Shown here: one piece after another, positions 44,209 through 53,001 of the stretch
Layout: each line of letters opens with the position of its first letter
How positions within the stretch are numbered: position 1 is the first letter of the stretch
Assembly: GCF_016722925.1 (NCBI RefSeq)
Contig: NZ_JAEQNC010000013.1
Location: forward strand, 97,652 to 161,651
Reading direction: 5' to 3'
Length of the DNA: 64,000 bases
Source: Phytoamicus setariae
Lineage (GTDB): Bacteria; Pseudomonadota; Alphaproteobacteria; Rhizobiales; Rhizobiaceae
Translations under genes and position numbers: made by a program
The notes under the pieces: generated by a model
Databases searched by the model: none
The model's input: only the letters and a program-made list of their open reading frames with translations
Told to the model about the DNA's origin: nothing

Positions 44209-45795
44209 TCAAGCGCTGGCGCGAATTTCGGGTTTCTCTCCCGCACCATTGGCGGCCATCAGCAGTTGCTGGACGACACCGGCTGGAACGGGCCGGGAAA
44301 TGAGATACCCTTGAACCGCAGCCGCTCCCAATGAAAGCGCCATGTGCATCTGTCGCTCGTTTTCCACACCTTCCACGGTCGCGGGCATGTTGAAGGCACG
44401 GCCGAGCTTGACGATGATGTCGATCAGGTCGGTTTCGCGACCGCCGTCGAGCATGGCTTCGGTGTAGGAGCGATCGACCTTCAGCCCGTCGATCGGAAAT
44501 TGCCGGAGGTGGTTGATCGACGACAGGCCAATACCGAAATCGTCCAGCATCACCCGCACGCCGATGGCGCGAAGATCTTCGAGGCCCGAACGAACCGCAA
44601 CGAGATCGTCTGCAAAGATCGCCTCGGTAATCTCGATCGTCAGCCGCGACGGATCAAGTCCCTCCATCAAAAGCCGGTCGCGGATGTGGGCAACGAATCC
44701 CGGAGCCCGGAACTCCTCGGCGCAGACGTTGACCGCAATGCCGATATGGCTGGGCCAGGCGGATGCGTCCGCGATTGCCTTTGTCATGACCCAGCGTCCG
44801 AGGGCCGTCATGTGGCCCGCCCGTTCGGCCAGCGGCAGAAACGCTTCCGGCGCCATCACGCCCCGCGTCGGATGCCGCCAGCGGATCAGCGCCTCCAGCG
44901 ACTCCACTGTGCAATCGGTGGTGCGCACGATCGGTTGGTATTCGAGGAAGAACTGCTCGTTGGCCAGTCCGATCGCTATCTCCTGCTCGAGCTGCATCTG
45001 TTCCTGCATGAAAGCCCCCATACTTTCGGTATGATAGACATGCGACGAACCGGGGACGTCCTTGGCCATATAGAGAGCGAGGTCGGCTCGCTTGAGAATA
45101 TCGGCCATCGACGCGTCATTGCCGTCGAGATAGGTGATTCCGATCGAAATGCCGGTAACCGCCTGGCCTGCCTTGAGCGCAAACGGCTCGCTGGCCTTGG
45201 CTTCGATCACCCCGCACAGCATCTCCACGTCGGACTCGTCCGGGGCGCCAGCCAGAGTGGCAACGAACTCATCGCCGCCGAGGCGGAAGAGTCGCACGAG
45301 CGGCCCCAATGCCTGGCGCAAGCGATCCGTAAACTGTCGCAGCAACTCGTCACCGGCATCATGGCCGAGCGTGTCGTTGACATGTTTGAAGCGATCGAGG
45401 TCGAGCAACATCAAGGCCGGGCGGAAATGTCCTCCGGCGCGCGCCTGCAGAAAGTGGGCGATCTCCTTTTCCAGCGCCAGGCGGTTGGGCAGACCCGTCA
45501 GGCGGTCGTGCATGGACAGGGAGAGAAGATACCGCTCGGCCCGTTCGCGCGCTCTGAGGCGGGTTCTCAAATCGGCCAGCGTATGCCCGAAGCGGAGAAA
45601 GACCAGTCCGCTCAGCAGCGGCACGACCGCCATCAAGGCGTGCACGGGCTCTCCGAGACGCGCCAGAATGCTGGGGGAACCGCCGGATAGGAGATACTCC
45701 GCAGAAAAACTAGTAACGGGCAAAAGTGCCCCAATAGCCGAGCCAACGAAAGCATATCGCTGGGAAAGACCCGGCAGCAACGTTCGTAACATCAT
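44209..45795 (-). CDS. Bifunctional-type GGDEF-EAL c-di-GMP protein
   Basis: A 528-residue protein. Two hydrophobic segments (about 12-28 and 48-70) are followed by a GGDEF domain with intact LGGDEF and an EAL domain with intact ESLEALIRW, EITEAIFADD and LDDFGIGLSSI. Both cyclase and phosphodiesterase motifs are conserved, so either activity is possible. No RxxD inhibitory site stands before GGDEF. No sensory domain apart from the short membrane region. A near-consensus CtrA box lies 45 bases upstream of its start. Confidence 0.9.
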   Translation of the reverse strand: MMLRTLLPGLSQRYAFVGSAIGALLPVTSFSAEYLLSGGSPSILARLGEPVHALMAVVPLLSGLVFLRFGHTLADLRTRLRARERAERYLLSLSMHDRLTGLPNRLALEKEIAHFLQARAGGHFRPALMLLDLDRFKHVNDTLGHDAGDELLRQFTDRLRQALGPLVRLFRLGGDEFVATLAGAPDESDVEMLCGVIEAKASEPFALKAGQAVTGISIGITYLDGNDASMADILKRADLALYMAKDVPGSSHVYHTESMGAFMQEQMQLEQEIAIGLANEQFFLEYQPIVRTTDCTVESLEALIRWRHPTRGVMAPEAFLPLAERAGHMTALGRWVMTKAIADASAWPSHIGIAVNVCAEEFRAPGFVAHIRDRLLMEGLDPSRLTIEITEAIFADDLVAVRSGLEDLRAIGVRVMLDDFGIGLSSINHLRQFPIDGLKVDRSYTEAMLDGGRETDLIDIIVKLGRAFNMPATVEGVENERQMHMALSLGAAAVQGYLISRPVPAGVVQQLLMAANGAGEKPEIRASA

Positions 45796-45839
45796 GTTAG
45801 CCGCTCCTGCTTGCAGGCTAGAACGCTAACGGCCATTTC

Positions 45840-45854
45840 TTAACGATTGATTAG
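45840..45854. promoter_or_regulatory. Near-consensus CtrA-type box between GGDEF-EAL and btaA
   Basis: TTAA-CGATTGA-TTAG on the plus strand matches TTAA-N7-TTAA at seven of eight defined bases. It lies 45 bases before the minus-strand GGDEF-EAL start. Confidence 0.35.
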
Positions 45855-45899
45855 AACTTTGGACCCAATTCCCCGCCAGTCGATCGATATCAACAGTTC

Positions 45900-45928
45900 C
45901 TGTCATGAAAGCTTCGCCGATCTGCAAT
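45900..45928 (+). promoter_or_regulatory. Weak PhoB-box-like sequence upstream of btaA
   Basis: CTGTCAT at 45900 and CTGCAAT at 45922 stand 22 bases apart, two 11-base steps, as in Pho boxes, but the unit between them (GCTTCGC) is poor. It is located 38-66 bases before btaA. In Sinorhizobium btaA is induced by phosphate starvation, which is why it is listed. Confidence 0.25.
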
Positions 45929-45965
45929 ATCTGCCCTGAGACACGTTGGATCAGGAGTGGATTAC

Positions 45966-47213
45966 ATGAAGCAGATGATCTCGATGCGCCGATTCGGGCT
46001 CGATGAACGGTTGAAGGGGGCACTTCTCCAGCACAGGGCGCTGAGTTTAGACGGAGCGTCAGAACGGCTGTTCGGCCTTCTGTTTTCGGGCCTCGTCTAT
46101 CCGCAGATCTGGGAAGATCCCGAGGTGGACCTTGCCGCCATGCAACTCCAGCCGCACCACCGGATCGCGACCATCGCCTCGGGCGGCTGCAATATGCTGA
46201 GCTATCTGGCCCATGGGCCGCAATCGATCGATGTGGTTGACCTGAATGCCAGCCATATAGCGCTCAATCGCCTGAAGCTTGCCGCCTTTGCCTATCTGCC
46301 AAACCATCCCGACATCATGCGGTTCTTCGGAATGGCCAACGAGACGTCCAACAGCAAGGCTTATGACCGGTTCATTGCCCCGCATCTCGATGCCACCAGC
46401 CGCCGCTATTGGGAGGGCCGCCGCCTGAACGGCAAACGGCGCATCGAAGTATTTAACGGAAATTTCTATCGCACCGGACTGCTCGGCCGGTTCATTGGTG
46501 CCAGCCATATCGCGGCCCGGCTCTACGGGATCGACCTCAGCGAGTTGATGCAGGCCCGCAGCCGAGATGAGCAGCGCGAATTCTTCGATCGCAAGATCGC
46601 GCCCGTCTTCGATCGGAAGGTGGTGCGATGGATTACCGCCCGCAAGAGCTCGCTGTTCGGCCTCGGCATTCCGCCGCGCCAGTTCGACGAACTCGCCAGC
46701 CTGAGCGACGAAAAAACACTCGCCAAGGTTCTGCGCGAACGGGTAGAGAAGCTGGCATGCGACTTCCCGCTCAGCGACAACTATTTTGCCTGGCAGGCAT
46801 TTGCCCGCCGTTATCCCACACCGCAAGAAGGCAAGCTGCCGCCCTATCTGACCTTGGCCAACTACAATTCGATCAAGGACAATCTCGGCAGGGTCGCGAT
46901 CCATCATGCCAATTTCGGCGCAATGCTCGCAGCAAAGCCTGACCATTCCATGGATCGTTACGTGTTGCTCGATGCGCAGGACTGGATGAGCGACGAGCAG
47001 ATCAACGTCCTCTGGAGCGAAATGAGCCGCACGGCGCGCGACGGCGCCCGCATCATCTTTCGCACCGCGGCCGAGAAAAGCATCGTCAGCGGTCGACTGA
47101 ATCCCGAGATCGACCGGCAATGGACCTATCACCAGGAAGAATCGCTCCGGCTGGGCAAGGCTGACAGATCAGCCATCTATGGCGGCTTTCATATCTACGA
47201 GAAAACCATATGA
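45966..47213 (+). CDS. btaA: SAM:diacylglycerol 3-amino-3-carboxypropyltransferase BtaA
   Basis: A 415-residue DUF3419 protein. BtaA transfers the aminocarboxypropyl group of SAM to diacylglycerol, the first step of betaine lipid (DGTS) synthesis, used to replace phospholipids when phosphate is short. Visible are YPQIWEDPEVDLAAM, IASGGCNMLSYLAHGPQSIDVVDLNASHIAL (SAM-binding fold) and the C-terminal DAQDWMSDEQINVLWSEM. The ATG at 45966 has AGGAG 8 bases upstream. The four-base overlap with btaB confirms the pathway call. Confidence 0.93.
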   Translation: MKQMISMRRFGLDERLKGALLQHRALSLDGASERLFGLLFSGLVYPQIWEDPEVDLAAMQLQPHHRIATIASGGCNMLSYLAHGPQSIDVVDLNASHIALNRLKLAAFAYLPNHPDIMRFFGMANETSNSKAYDRFIAPHLDATSRRYWEGRRLNGKRRIEVFNGNFYRTGLLGRFIGASHIAARLYGIDLSELMQARSRDEQREFFDRKIAPVFDRKVVRWITARKSSLFGLGIPPRQFDELASLSDEKTLAKVLRERVEKLACDFPLSDNYFAWQAFARRYPTPQEGKLPPYLTLANYNSIKDNLGRVAIHHANFGAMLAAKPDHSMDRYVLLDAQDWMSDEQINVLWSEMSRTARDGARIIFRTAAEKSIVSGRLNPEIDRQWTYHQEESLRLGKADRSAIYGGFHIYEKTI

Positions 47214-47878
47214 GCAACTCAGCCACCGAACAGGCAGCCGGCCATTCGCATCTGATGGACCGCATCTATCGCCACCAGAGGCATATCTACGACGCAACGC
47301 GCAAGTACTACCTTCTCGGCCGCGACCAGCTCATCGGGGATCTCGACATGAAGCCGGGACAAAGCCTTCTGGAGGTGGGCTGCGGCACTGGCCGTAATCT
47401 CGTCCTGGCGAGCCGCCTCTATCCGGGCATCAAGCTTGCCGGCCTCGACATCTCCGAGGAGATGCTGTCAACGGCGCGCAAGGCGCTGACCCGCGAGGGC
47501 AATTTCCACGCAGCGCTAAAACGCGCAGATGCAGCCCGCTACTCTGCATCTGAATTCTCGGTGGAGGGCTTTGACCGGATCATGATTTCTTATGCGCTGT
47601 CGATGATACCGGAATGGCAGAAAACGATCGAGCAATCGATCGCCGCGCTCAATCCCGGAGGCTCGCTGCACATCGCCGATTTCGGCCAGCAAACGCAGTT
47701 GCCGGTGGGCTTCCGCACCCTGCTGCAGAGTTGGCTGACGCGATTTCACGTCACGCCGCGCGCAAACCTGAAACAGGTGCTTGAAGACACTGTCCGGGAC
47801 GGACCCTACCGCCTCGAATTCCGCTCCTACGCCCGTGATTATGCCTGGATTGCGACGATACGCCGTCTCCAGCATTAA
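47210..47878 (+). CDS. btaB: Diacylglycerylhomoserine N-methyltransferase BtaB
   Basis: A 222-residue class I methyltransferase with SAM motif I LLEVGCGTGRNL, motif II-like GLDISEEML and FDRIMISYALSMIPEW. BtaB adds three methyl groups to diacylglycerylhomoserine, finishing DGTS. Its ATG overlaps the btaA stop by four bases. Together the pair is enough for DGTS synthesis from diacylglycerol and SAM. Confidence 0.92.
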   Translation: MSNSATEQAAGHSHLMDRIYRHQRHIYDATRKYYLLGRDQLIGDLDMKPGQSLLEVGCGTGRNLVLASRLYPGIKLAGLDISEEMLSTARKALTREGNFHAALKRADAARYSASEFSVEGFDRIMISYALSMIPEWQKTIEQSIAALNPGGSLHIADFGQQTQLPVGFRTLLQSWLTRFHVTPRANLKQVLEDTVRDGPYRLEFRSYARDYAWIATIRRLQH

Positions 47879-48039
47879 ATACTCGTCCCATATCCGGACT
47901 GGCCGGAACTTTCCGCTTGAAACTAACGCATTTTTTACGATGATGTGGAACAACGGAGCTTCGAGCCTTCGTTCGGAGTTCCGCGCAGGCGGATATGCAA
48001 GATGGGGGCAATGTTTCTTTGCGTATCTTCGGGGATTCC

Positions 48040-48822
48040 ATGCGTCCGTTCGCTACTCTCCTGTTGCCGATGTTTCTGGCATTGGCTTCCTGTACCTCCA
48101 CGGATTATGACCTGCTCGAAACGGCGTCGATCACGCCGCGCTTCCATGACAAGGACCCGCAGGATTTCGGGCCCAAGACACCCCAGCACCATCCTGTTCA
48201 CGGCATCGACGTTTCCAAGTGGAATGGCGATATCGACTGGCAGACGGTGAGGAAGTCCGGGGTATCCTTCGCATTCATCAAATCGACCGAAGGCAAGGAC
48301 AATCTGGACAACAAGTTCCAGGAAAACTGGCGTAATGCGGCGGCGGCTGGCGTCCCCTACGCACCCTATCATTTCTACTATTTCTGCTCGACCGCCGACG
48401 AACAGGCCGATTGGTTCATCCGCAACGTGCCGAAAAAATCCATCTACCTGCCGCCGGTGCTCGACGTCGAATGGAACGGCGAATCCAAGACATGTCGCTA
48501 CAGGCCCTCCAAGGTCACGGCAGTTGCGGAACTGCAGCGTTTCATGGATCGCATCGAGTCACATTACGGCAAGCGGCCGATCATCTACACCTCGGTTGAT
48601 TTCCATCGTGACATTCTGGTCGGCGAGTTCAAGAACTACCATTTCTGGCTTCGCTCTGTCGCCAACCACCCCACCAATGTTTATGAGGATCGCCGCTGGG
48701 CGTTCTGGCAATATACCAGCACGGGTGTGATCCCGGGGATCAAGGGCGACACCGACATCAACGTCTTTGCCGGCTCACACAAGAACTGGCGAAACTGGGT
48801 GACGGCGGTCTCCGAAAACTAG
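48040..48822 (+). CDS. GH25 lysozyme-like lipoprotein
   Basis: A 260-residue protein. The signal peptide ends in LALASC, a lipobox, giving an envelope lipoprotein. The GH25 muramidase domain (about 55-250) shows GIDVSKWNGDIDW, FAFIKSTEGKD, PYHFYYF, VLDVEWNG (catalytic Asp and Glu), RPIIYTS and AFWQYTSTG. It should cut the MurNAc-GlcNAc bond. The ATG at 48040 follows GGGG; the open frame extends upstream without a better start. GH25 enzymes are common in phages and Gram-positives; a lipid-anchored form is characteristic of rhizobia and relatives. Confidence 0.88.
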   Translation: MRPFATLLLPMFLALASCTSTDYDLLETASITPRFHDKDPQDFGPKTPQHHPVHGIDVSKWNGDIDWQTVRKSGVSFAFIKSTEGKDNLDNKFQENWRNAAAAGVPYAPYHFYYFCSTADEQADWFIRNVPKKSIYLPPVLDVEWNGESKTCRYRPSKVTAVAELQRFMDRIESHYGKRPIIYTSVDFHRDILVGEFKNYHFWLRSVANHPTNVYEDRRWAFWQYTSTGVIPGIKGDTDINVFAGSHKNWRNWVTAVSEN

Positions 48823-48958
48823 CCCTCGGGCAGAAATTCGCCCGACGCTTGCACGTGCCGCATGGCTGTTTCCCAGTCGAAGGGGCAATGGCGACTTGCA
48901 TCTGCCGCAATCTTCTGGGAATGCTTCGCCCTGATTTAGATATTCTGGAAGGTCAACT

Positions 48959-50155
48959 ATGCCGATTATTCGCCGCGCCTCCGCGCTCACCGCCCTTGTT
49001 GCAACCACTCTGTTGTCGGGAACGGCATTTGCGCAGACGCCTGCATGTGGCGGCGACCTCACCGAGTTTCTGAGTGGCGTGAAGGCCGAAGCCGTGGCCG
49101 AGGGAATCCCCGCAGCGGCCGTTGATCAGGCGCTCGCCGGTGCCCGCCTCGACAAGAAGGTGCTCGGCATGGATCGTGGCCAGGGCGTATTTCGCCAGAC
49201 CTTCCTGGAATTTTCCAAGCGCACAGTCAGCCAGGCCCGGCTCGACATCGGCCGCAAGAAGATGAAGGAACATGCGGCGACCTTCGCCAAGGCCGAGGCC
49301 GATTATGGCGTGCCCGCTGCCGTCATCACCGCCTTCTGGGCGCTGGAAACCGATTTCGGCGCCGTTCAAGGCGACTTCAACACCCGCGACGCGCTTGTCT
49401 CGCTGGCGCATGACTGCCGCCGGCCGGAACTCTTCCGTCCGCAGCTTATCTCCCTAATCAAGATGGTGGCCGACGGCGATCTCGACCCGCAGACCAATAC
49501 CGGCGCCTGGGCCGGCGAAATCGGCCAGGTGCAGATGCTGCCGCGCGACATCATCAAGTTCGGCACCGATGGTAATGGCGACGGTCATGTCAACCTCAAG
49601 ACAAGCGAAGACGACGTCATCCTGACCGCAGCAAGGTTCATCCAGAGCCTCGGCTTCAAACGTGGCGAACCCTGGCTGCAGGAAGTGTCCATTTCCGAAA
49701 GCCTGCCCTTCGACAAGACAGGCCTCGGCGGTCCGTTGACCGCTGCCGACTGGTTTGCGCTTGGCGTTCAGCCGCGTGACGGAAACACCTCCTTCGGCCA
49801 CCTCAAGGCAGCGCTCGTCCTGCCGCAGGGCCGGCTTGGGCCAGCCTTCATCGCCTATCCGAATTTCGAGATCTACCTCGAATGGAACAAGTCGTTCATC
49901 TACACCACGTCGGCGGCCTATTTCGCCACCCGCCTGGCAGGTGCAGCGCCCTACAATAAGGGCAACCCGGCGCAGGGCCTGTCGGTCGATGCGATGAAGG
50001 AACTGCAGACCAAGCTCAGCGCGCGCGGCCATGACGTCGGCAAGATCGACGGCATCCTGGGCGGCGGCACTCGCGTTGCGATCCAGAAGGAGCAACAGCG
50101 GCTCGGCCTGCCGGCCGATGGCTGGGCAACGCCGGAACTGCTCAGCGCACTTTGA
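48959..50155 (+). CDS. Lytic murein transglycosylase B family protein
   Basis: A 398-residue secreted enzyme. A signal peptide (cleavage near AFAQ) precedes the MltB fold: FWALETDFGAVQGDFNT with the catalytic Glu, LAHDCRRPELFRPQL, GEIGQVQMLPRDIIKFG, DVILTAARFIQSLGF and YPNFEIYLEWNKS. A C-terminal peptidoglycan-binding domain 1 (about 335-395) follows (DAMKELQTKLSARGHDVGKIDGILGGGTR as a span). No lipobox, so it should be soluble in the periplasm. It ends 4 bases before the convergent antiporter gene. Confidence 0.93.
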   Translation: MPIIRRASALTALVATTLLSGTAFAQTPACGGDLTEFLSGVKAEAVAEGIPAAAVDQALAGARLDKKVLGMDRGQGVFRQTFLEFSKRTVSQARLDIGRKKMKEHAATFAKAEADYGVPAAVITAFWALETDFGAVQGDFNTRDALVSLAHDCRRPELFRPQLISLIKMVADGDLDPQTNTGAWAGEIGQVQMLPRDIIKFGTDGNGDGHVNLKTSEDDVILTAARFIQSLGFKRGEPWLQEVSISESLPFDKTGLGGPLTAADWFALGVQPRDGNTSFGHLKAALVLPQGRLGPAFIAYPNFEIYLEWNKSFIYTTSAAYFATRLAGAAPYNKGNPAQGLSVDAMKELQTKLSARGHDVGKIDGILGGGTRVAIQKEQQRLGLPADGWATPELLSAL

Positions 50156-50159
50156 TCAG

Positions 50160-51551
50160 TCAGCGACTGGTCTTGTGATTCTTTGCTTCAGCCCTGCGGT
50201 GGTATAGTGCCAATCGCAGGGCGCGGTAGCGGACGCGTGAGCCATGCGCCAGCCGGGCGACAAAGGCACGTCCCCTCGCCACCTCCTCAAGTTCATGCTG
50301 ATAACCGATGGCGAGTGCTTGCCGATAGGTCTTCAACCCTTCCGCAGCCATGTTCTCGAGACGATGCAGCACCGAGAACCACATCGGCGAAAGCAGCAGC
50401 GATAGCGCCGTGACTGCGATTGCAAACCGGTAAAGATTAAGCCCAAGTGCGCCGGCGCTGAGACCGGCCGATGCCAGCACGAAGGAAAACTCACCGATCT
50501 GGGCCATCGACAAGCCGGCAATCAGAGCATTTTGGCGGTCGATGCCCATTTTTCTCAGCAGAAAGATATTCAGCACGGTTTTCAGCGCAATAACGAGGAT
50601 GGATGCGCTCAACACCTCCCAGAGGTTGCGCCAGATGAAATCCAGATCGATCAGCAGGCCAATCGACAGGAAGAACACCACCAGCAACACACTCTGGATC
50701 GGCTCGATGACGGGCACCACCCTCGATCTCAGCGTCGAATTGCCGACGACGATGCCCGCAATGAACGCGCCATAGACCGGAGACAGCCCGGCCACGCCTG
50801 ATACTGCAGCTGCGGCAAAGCAGATCGCCAGCGAGCCCAACGCCAGGATCTCTATCTTGTGTTCGATCGCCTCGGTGTAAGGCACGCGCAGTTTGGGTCT
50901 GCGTCCCAGCCACCATAGCAGCCCACCGAGTATCCCGGCCGCGATGACAATTTTGACGATGATGCTGGTTAGCGGCACGCTGTCGCCGCCCAGGCTGCTG
51001 ACGAAGATCAGCATAGGCACCACGGCAAGGTCCTGCGCGATCAGCACACCCACTGCTATACGGCCGGCTTCGCCGCGCAACTGGCCCATCTCATCGAGCA
51101 TTTTCATCGCTACAACTGTGGACGAGAGCGCAATGATGAAGCCGAGTATGATCGCTTCGCTGAACGAAGACCCGGTCAGCCACGCAAGCACGCTGGAAAG
51201 CCCCACGGCGGCAATGATTTGCCCGGCCGCCACCAGCAGCGCGCTTCTCAGCGTAAGCACGAACGCCTTGATCGACAGTTCCATGCCAATGAAGAACAGC
51301 AGCAGGATGACGCCCATTTCGGCGAGCACGGTGACATTGCCGGAACTGGAGATCAGCCCCAACCCGGTCGGGCCAAGCGTGATGCCAGCCAGAATGAAAC
51401 CGACAAGCGGCGGCTGCCGCAGGCGGATAAAACCCAGGCCAAGCAGCGCTGCGACCGCAACCACGACTGCAATGGCGATCATCGACGACTGGCCGGCATG
51501 CTGAGCGGCTTCCTGGGCAACGGTGGCGTCCAGCCTTTTTCCTCCCGTCAT
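50160..51551 (-). CDS. CPA2-family cation:proton antiporter
   Basis: A 463-residue membrane protein with 12-13 segments of the Kef/CPA2 type: PPLVGFILAGITLGPTGLGL, ELSIKAFVLTLRSALLVAAG, ALSSTVVAMKMLDEMGQ, and AQDLAVVPMLIFVSS with the ion-binding Asp. It exchanges potassium or sodium for protons at the inner membrane. The C-terminal RCK/TrkA domain of KefB/KefC is missing; a 60-residue basic tail stands in its place. Starts at 51584 (TTG), 51551 (ATG) and 51482 (ATG) are possible; I use 51551, which has GGA nearby. Confidence 0.87.
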   Translation of the reverse strand: MTGGKRLDATVAQEAAQHAGQSSMIAIAVVVAVAALLGLGFIRLRQPPLVGFILAGITLGPTGLGLISSSGNVTVLAEMGVILLLFFIGMELSIKAFVLTLRSALLVAAGQIIAAVGLSSVLAWLTGSSFSEAIILGFIIALSSTVVAMKMLDEMGQLRGEAGRIAVGVLIAQDLAVVPMLIFVSSLGGDSVPLTSIIVKIVIAAGILGGLLWWLGRRPKLRVPYTEAIEHKIEILALGSLAICFAAAAVSGVAGLSPVYGAFIAGIVVGNSTLRSRVVPVIEPIQSVLLVVFFLSIGLLIDLDFIWRNLWEVLSASILVIALKTVLNIFLLRKMGIDRQNALIAGLSMAQIGEFSFVLASAGLSAGALGLNLYRFAIAVTALSLLLSPMWFSVLHRLENMAAEGLKTYRQALAIGYQHELEEVARGRAFVARLAHGSRVRYRALRLALYHRRAEAKNHKTSR

Positions 51552-51638
51552 CGGTTTCCGGGTGGTGTTGCCTGTCAGCTCCAAGTAGGGCTACACCAGT
51601 ATGATCAACAACCTTTCCTGATTTGCGAACACAGCACA

Positions 51639-52556
51639 ATGTCAAATGACAGTGGACTTACCCTTTCCGCCCGATCCTGGATGATGCTTTTGCTGCTTGG
51701 CCTGCTCTGGGGAGGCTCGTTCTTTTTCGCCCGCATTGCGGTTGCTCACATCCCGCCGGTCACCCTGGCGTTCCTGCGTTTCAGCATCGCGGCGCTGGCG
51801 CTGCACATCTTCATTGCTGGGCGATACGGGATCTACCGCGAACTGAGGGCTCGTTGGCCGGCCTTCCTGCTGCTTGGCCTGATCAACAACGCGATACCGC
51901 ACACGATGATCTTCGCAGGCCAGACGCAGATCGGCGCCGGCCTCGCCTCTATCCTCAATGCCACCACGCCGATCTTCACCGTCGTCATTGCCCATTTCCT
52001 TACCACGGACGAAAAGCTGACATCCGCAAAGATTGCGGGCACGATTGTGGGCCTCGCCGGCACCATCCTGCTCTTCAGCCCGCATATCGGCGACAAGGCG
52101 GGAGCACCGCTATGGGCGATCGCGCTGCCGCTGATCGCCGCCCTCTCCTATGGATTTGCCGCTATTTTCAGCCGTCGGTTCAAGGGGGTTGCGCCACCGG
52201 TAACGGCGGCCGGCCAGTTGACGGCATCCACCATCATGATCTTGCCTGTCTCGTTGCTCGTGGACCAGCCATGGACGCTTGCAATGCCGCCATTGCCTGC
52301 CGTGTCGGCGGTCATCGCCCTGGCCCTAGTCTCCACCGCCTTCGCCTATATCCTGTTTTTCCGGCTCATCAGCGTTGCCGGTGCGACCAACGCGTCGCTC
52401 GTCACCCTGCTTGTTCCGCCCAGCGCGATCGTGCTCGGCATCATCTTCCTCGGCGAGCATCTCGAAGCCGCAGAGTGGGCTGGCATGTTCGTCATCGGTG
52501 TCGGGCTGGTGATCCTCGACGGACGGCTCGTGAGACGCTTACGCCAGCCTGCCTGA
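51639..52556 (+). CDS. EamA/DMT-family transporter
   Basis: A 305-residue protein with ten membrane segments in two EamA repeats (about 15-140 and 155-295). Motifs WGGSFFFARIAVAHIPPVTLAFLRF and GEHLEAAEWAGMFVIGVGLVIL are typical of RhaT/EamA exporters. Substrate is not predictable; amino acids or their derivatives are usual. The ATG at 51639 was chosen since the earlier open frame (to 51219) is antisense to the antiporter. Confidence 0.88.
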   Translation: MSNDSGLTLSARSWMMLLLLGLLWGGSFFFARIAVAHIPPVTLAFLRFSIAALALHIFIAGRYGIYRELRARWPAFLLLGLINNAIPHTMIFAGQTQIGAGLASILNATTPIFTVVIAHFLTTDEKLTSAKIAGTIVGLAGTILLFSPHIGDKAGAPLWAIALPLIAALSYGFAAIFSRRFKGVAPPVTAAGQLTASTIMILPVSLLVDQPWTLAMPPLPAVSAVIALALVSTAFAYILFFRLISVAGATNASLVTLLVPPSAIVLGIIFLGEHLEAAEWAGMFVIGVGLVILDGRLVRRLRQPA

Positions 52557-52818
52557 ATCAAGCCGAATCTTTGCGACGCTGCCTTCAGCTGCTCCAGAAA
52601 CAGCCCCCTCTCGTTAGGGAAGCGCTGCATCTGATTAACCAATTGGCAACGATTGTGAAGAAAGTGCGAACAACTAAAACGATTGGAATTTCATACTATT
52701 GGGGCTGTGAACAACGCAAAAGATTCACAATTACGCCGCAATGCAGCACAAAAACCGCTTTCCAATCACGAAAAAATGCTTCTATTATCCGTCCGTTAAC
52801 ACCAGCAGGAGGTCCGAT

Positions 52819-52896
52819 ATGGGTCTTACTCAATCATTGAACGCCGTGTTGGTTGGGGCGGCATTTCTTTTCGTCGGCGTGATGTTGTTCGTCTGA
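52819..52896 (+). CDS. 25-residue single-span membrane protein, function unknown
   Basis: A very short frame with a perfect ribosome site AGGAGGTC 5-6 bases before the ATG. It encodes MGLTQSLN, then a Val/Ala/Gly/Phe/Leu-rich stretch of about 17 residues ending in VGVMLFV and a TGA, i.e. one membrane helix with almost no other sequence. A strong terminator follows 50 bases later. An isolated site-frame-terminator unit of this quality in a 440-base gap supports a real small gene. I recognise no family. Upstream (52557-52818) is AT-richer and would hold the promoter. Confidence 0.72.
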   Translation: MGLTQSLNAVLVGAAFLFVGVMLFV

Positions 52897-52945
52897 CGGC
52901 CGCAAAGGGTTCCGGGCTTGATTTCCGCCCGGCATGCCATTCAAG

Positions 52946-52981
52946 AAGGGGCGCAGGATGTTTATCCGGCGCCCCTTTTTT
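52946..52981 (+). terminator. Strong terminator after the 25-residue protein gene
   Basis: Stem AAGGGGCGC / GCGCCCCTT with an inner AGGAT/ATCCG pairing and GTTT loop, followed by T6. It also stands after metF on the other strand, where the T-run is weaker. Confidence 0.9.
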
Positions 52982-53001
52982 CTTGCCCTCCCGATAGTGG
53001 A

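Noticed and set aside
52786..52800. TTAT-N7-TTAAC as a CtrA box for the 25-residue protein gene
   Set aside because: One half is mismatched and the site ends only 7 bases before the ribosome site, too near to drive transcription.
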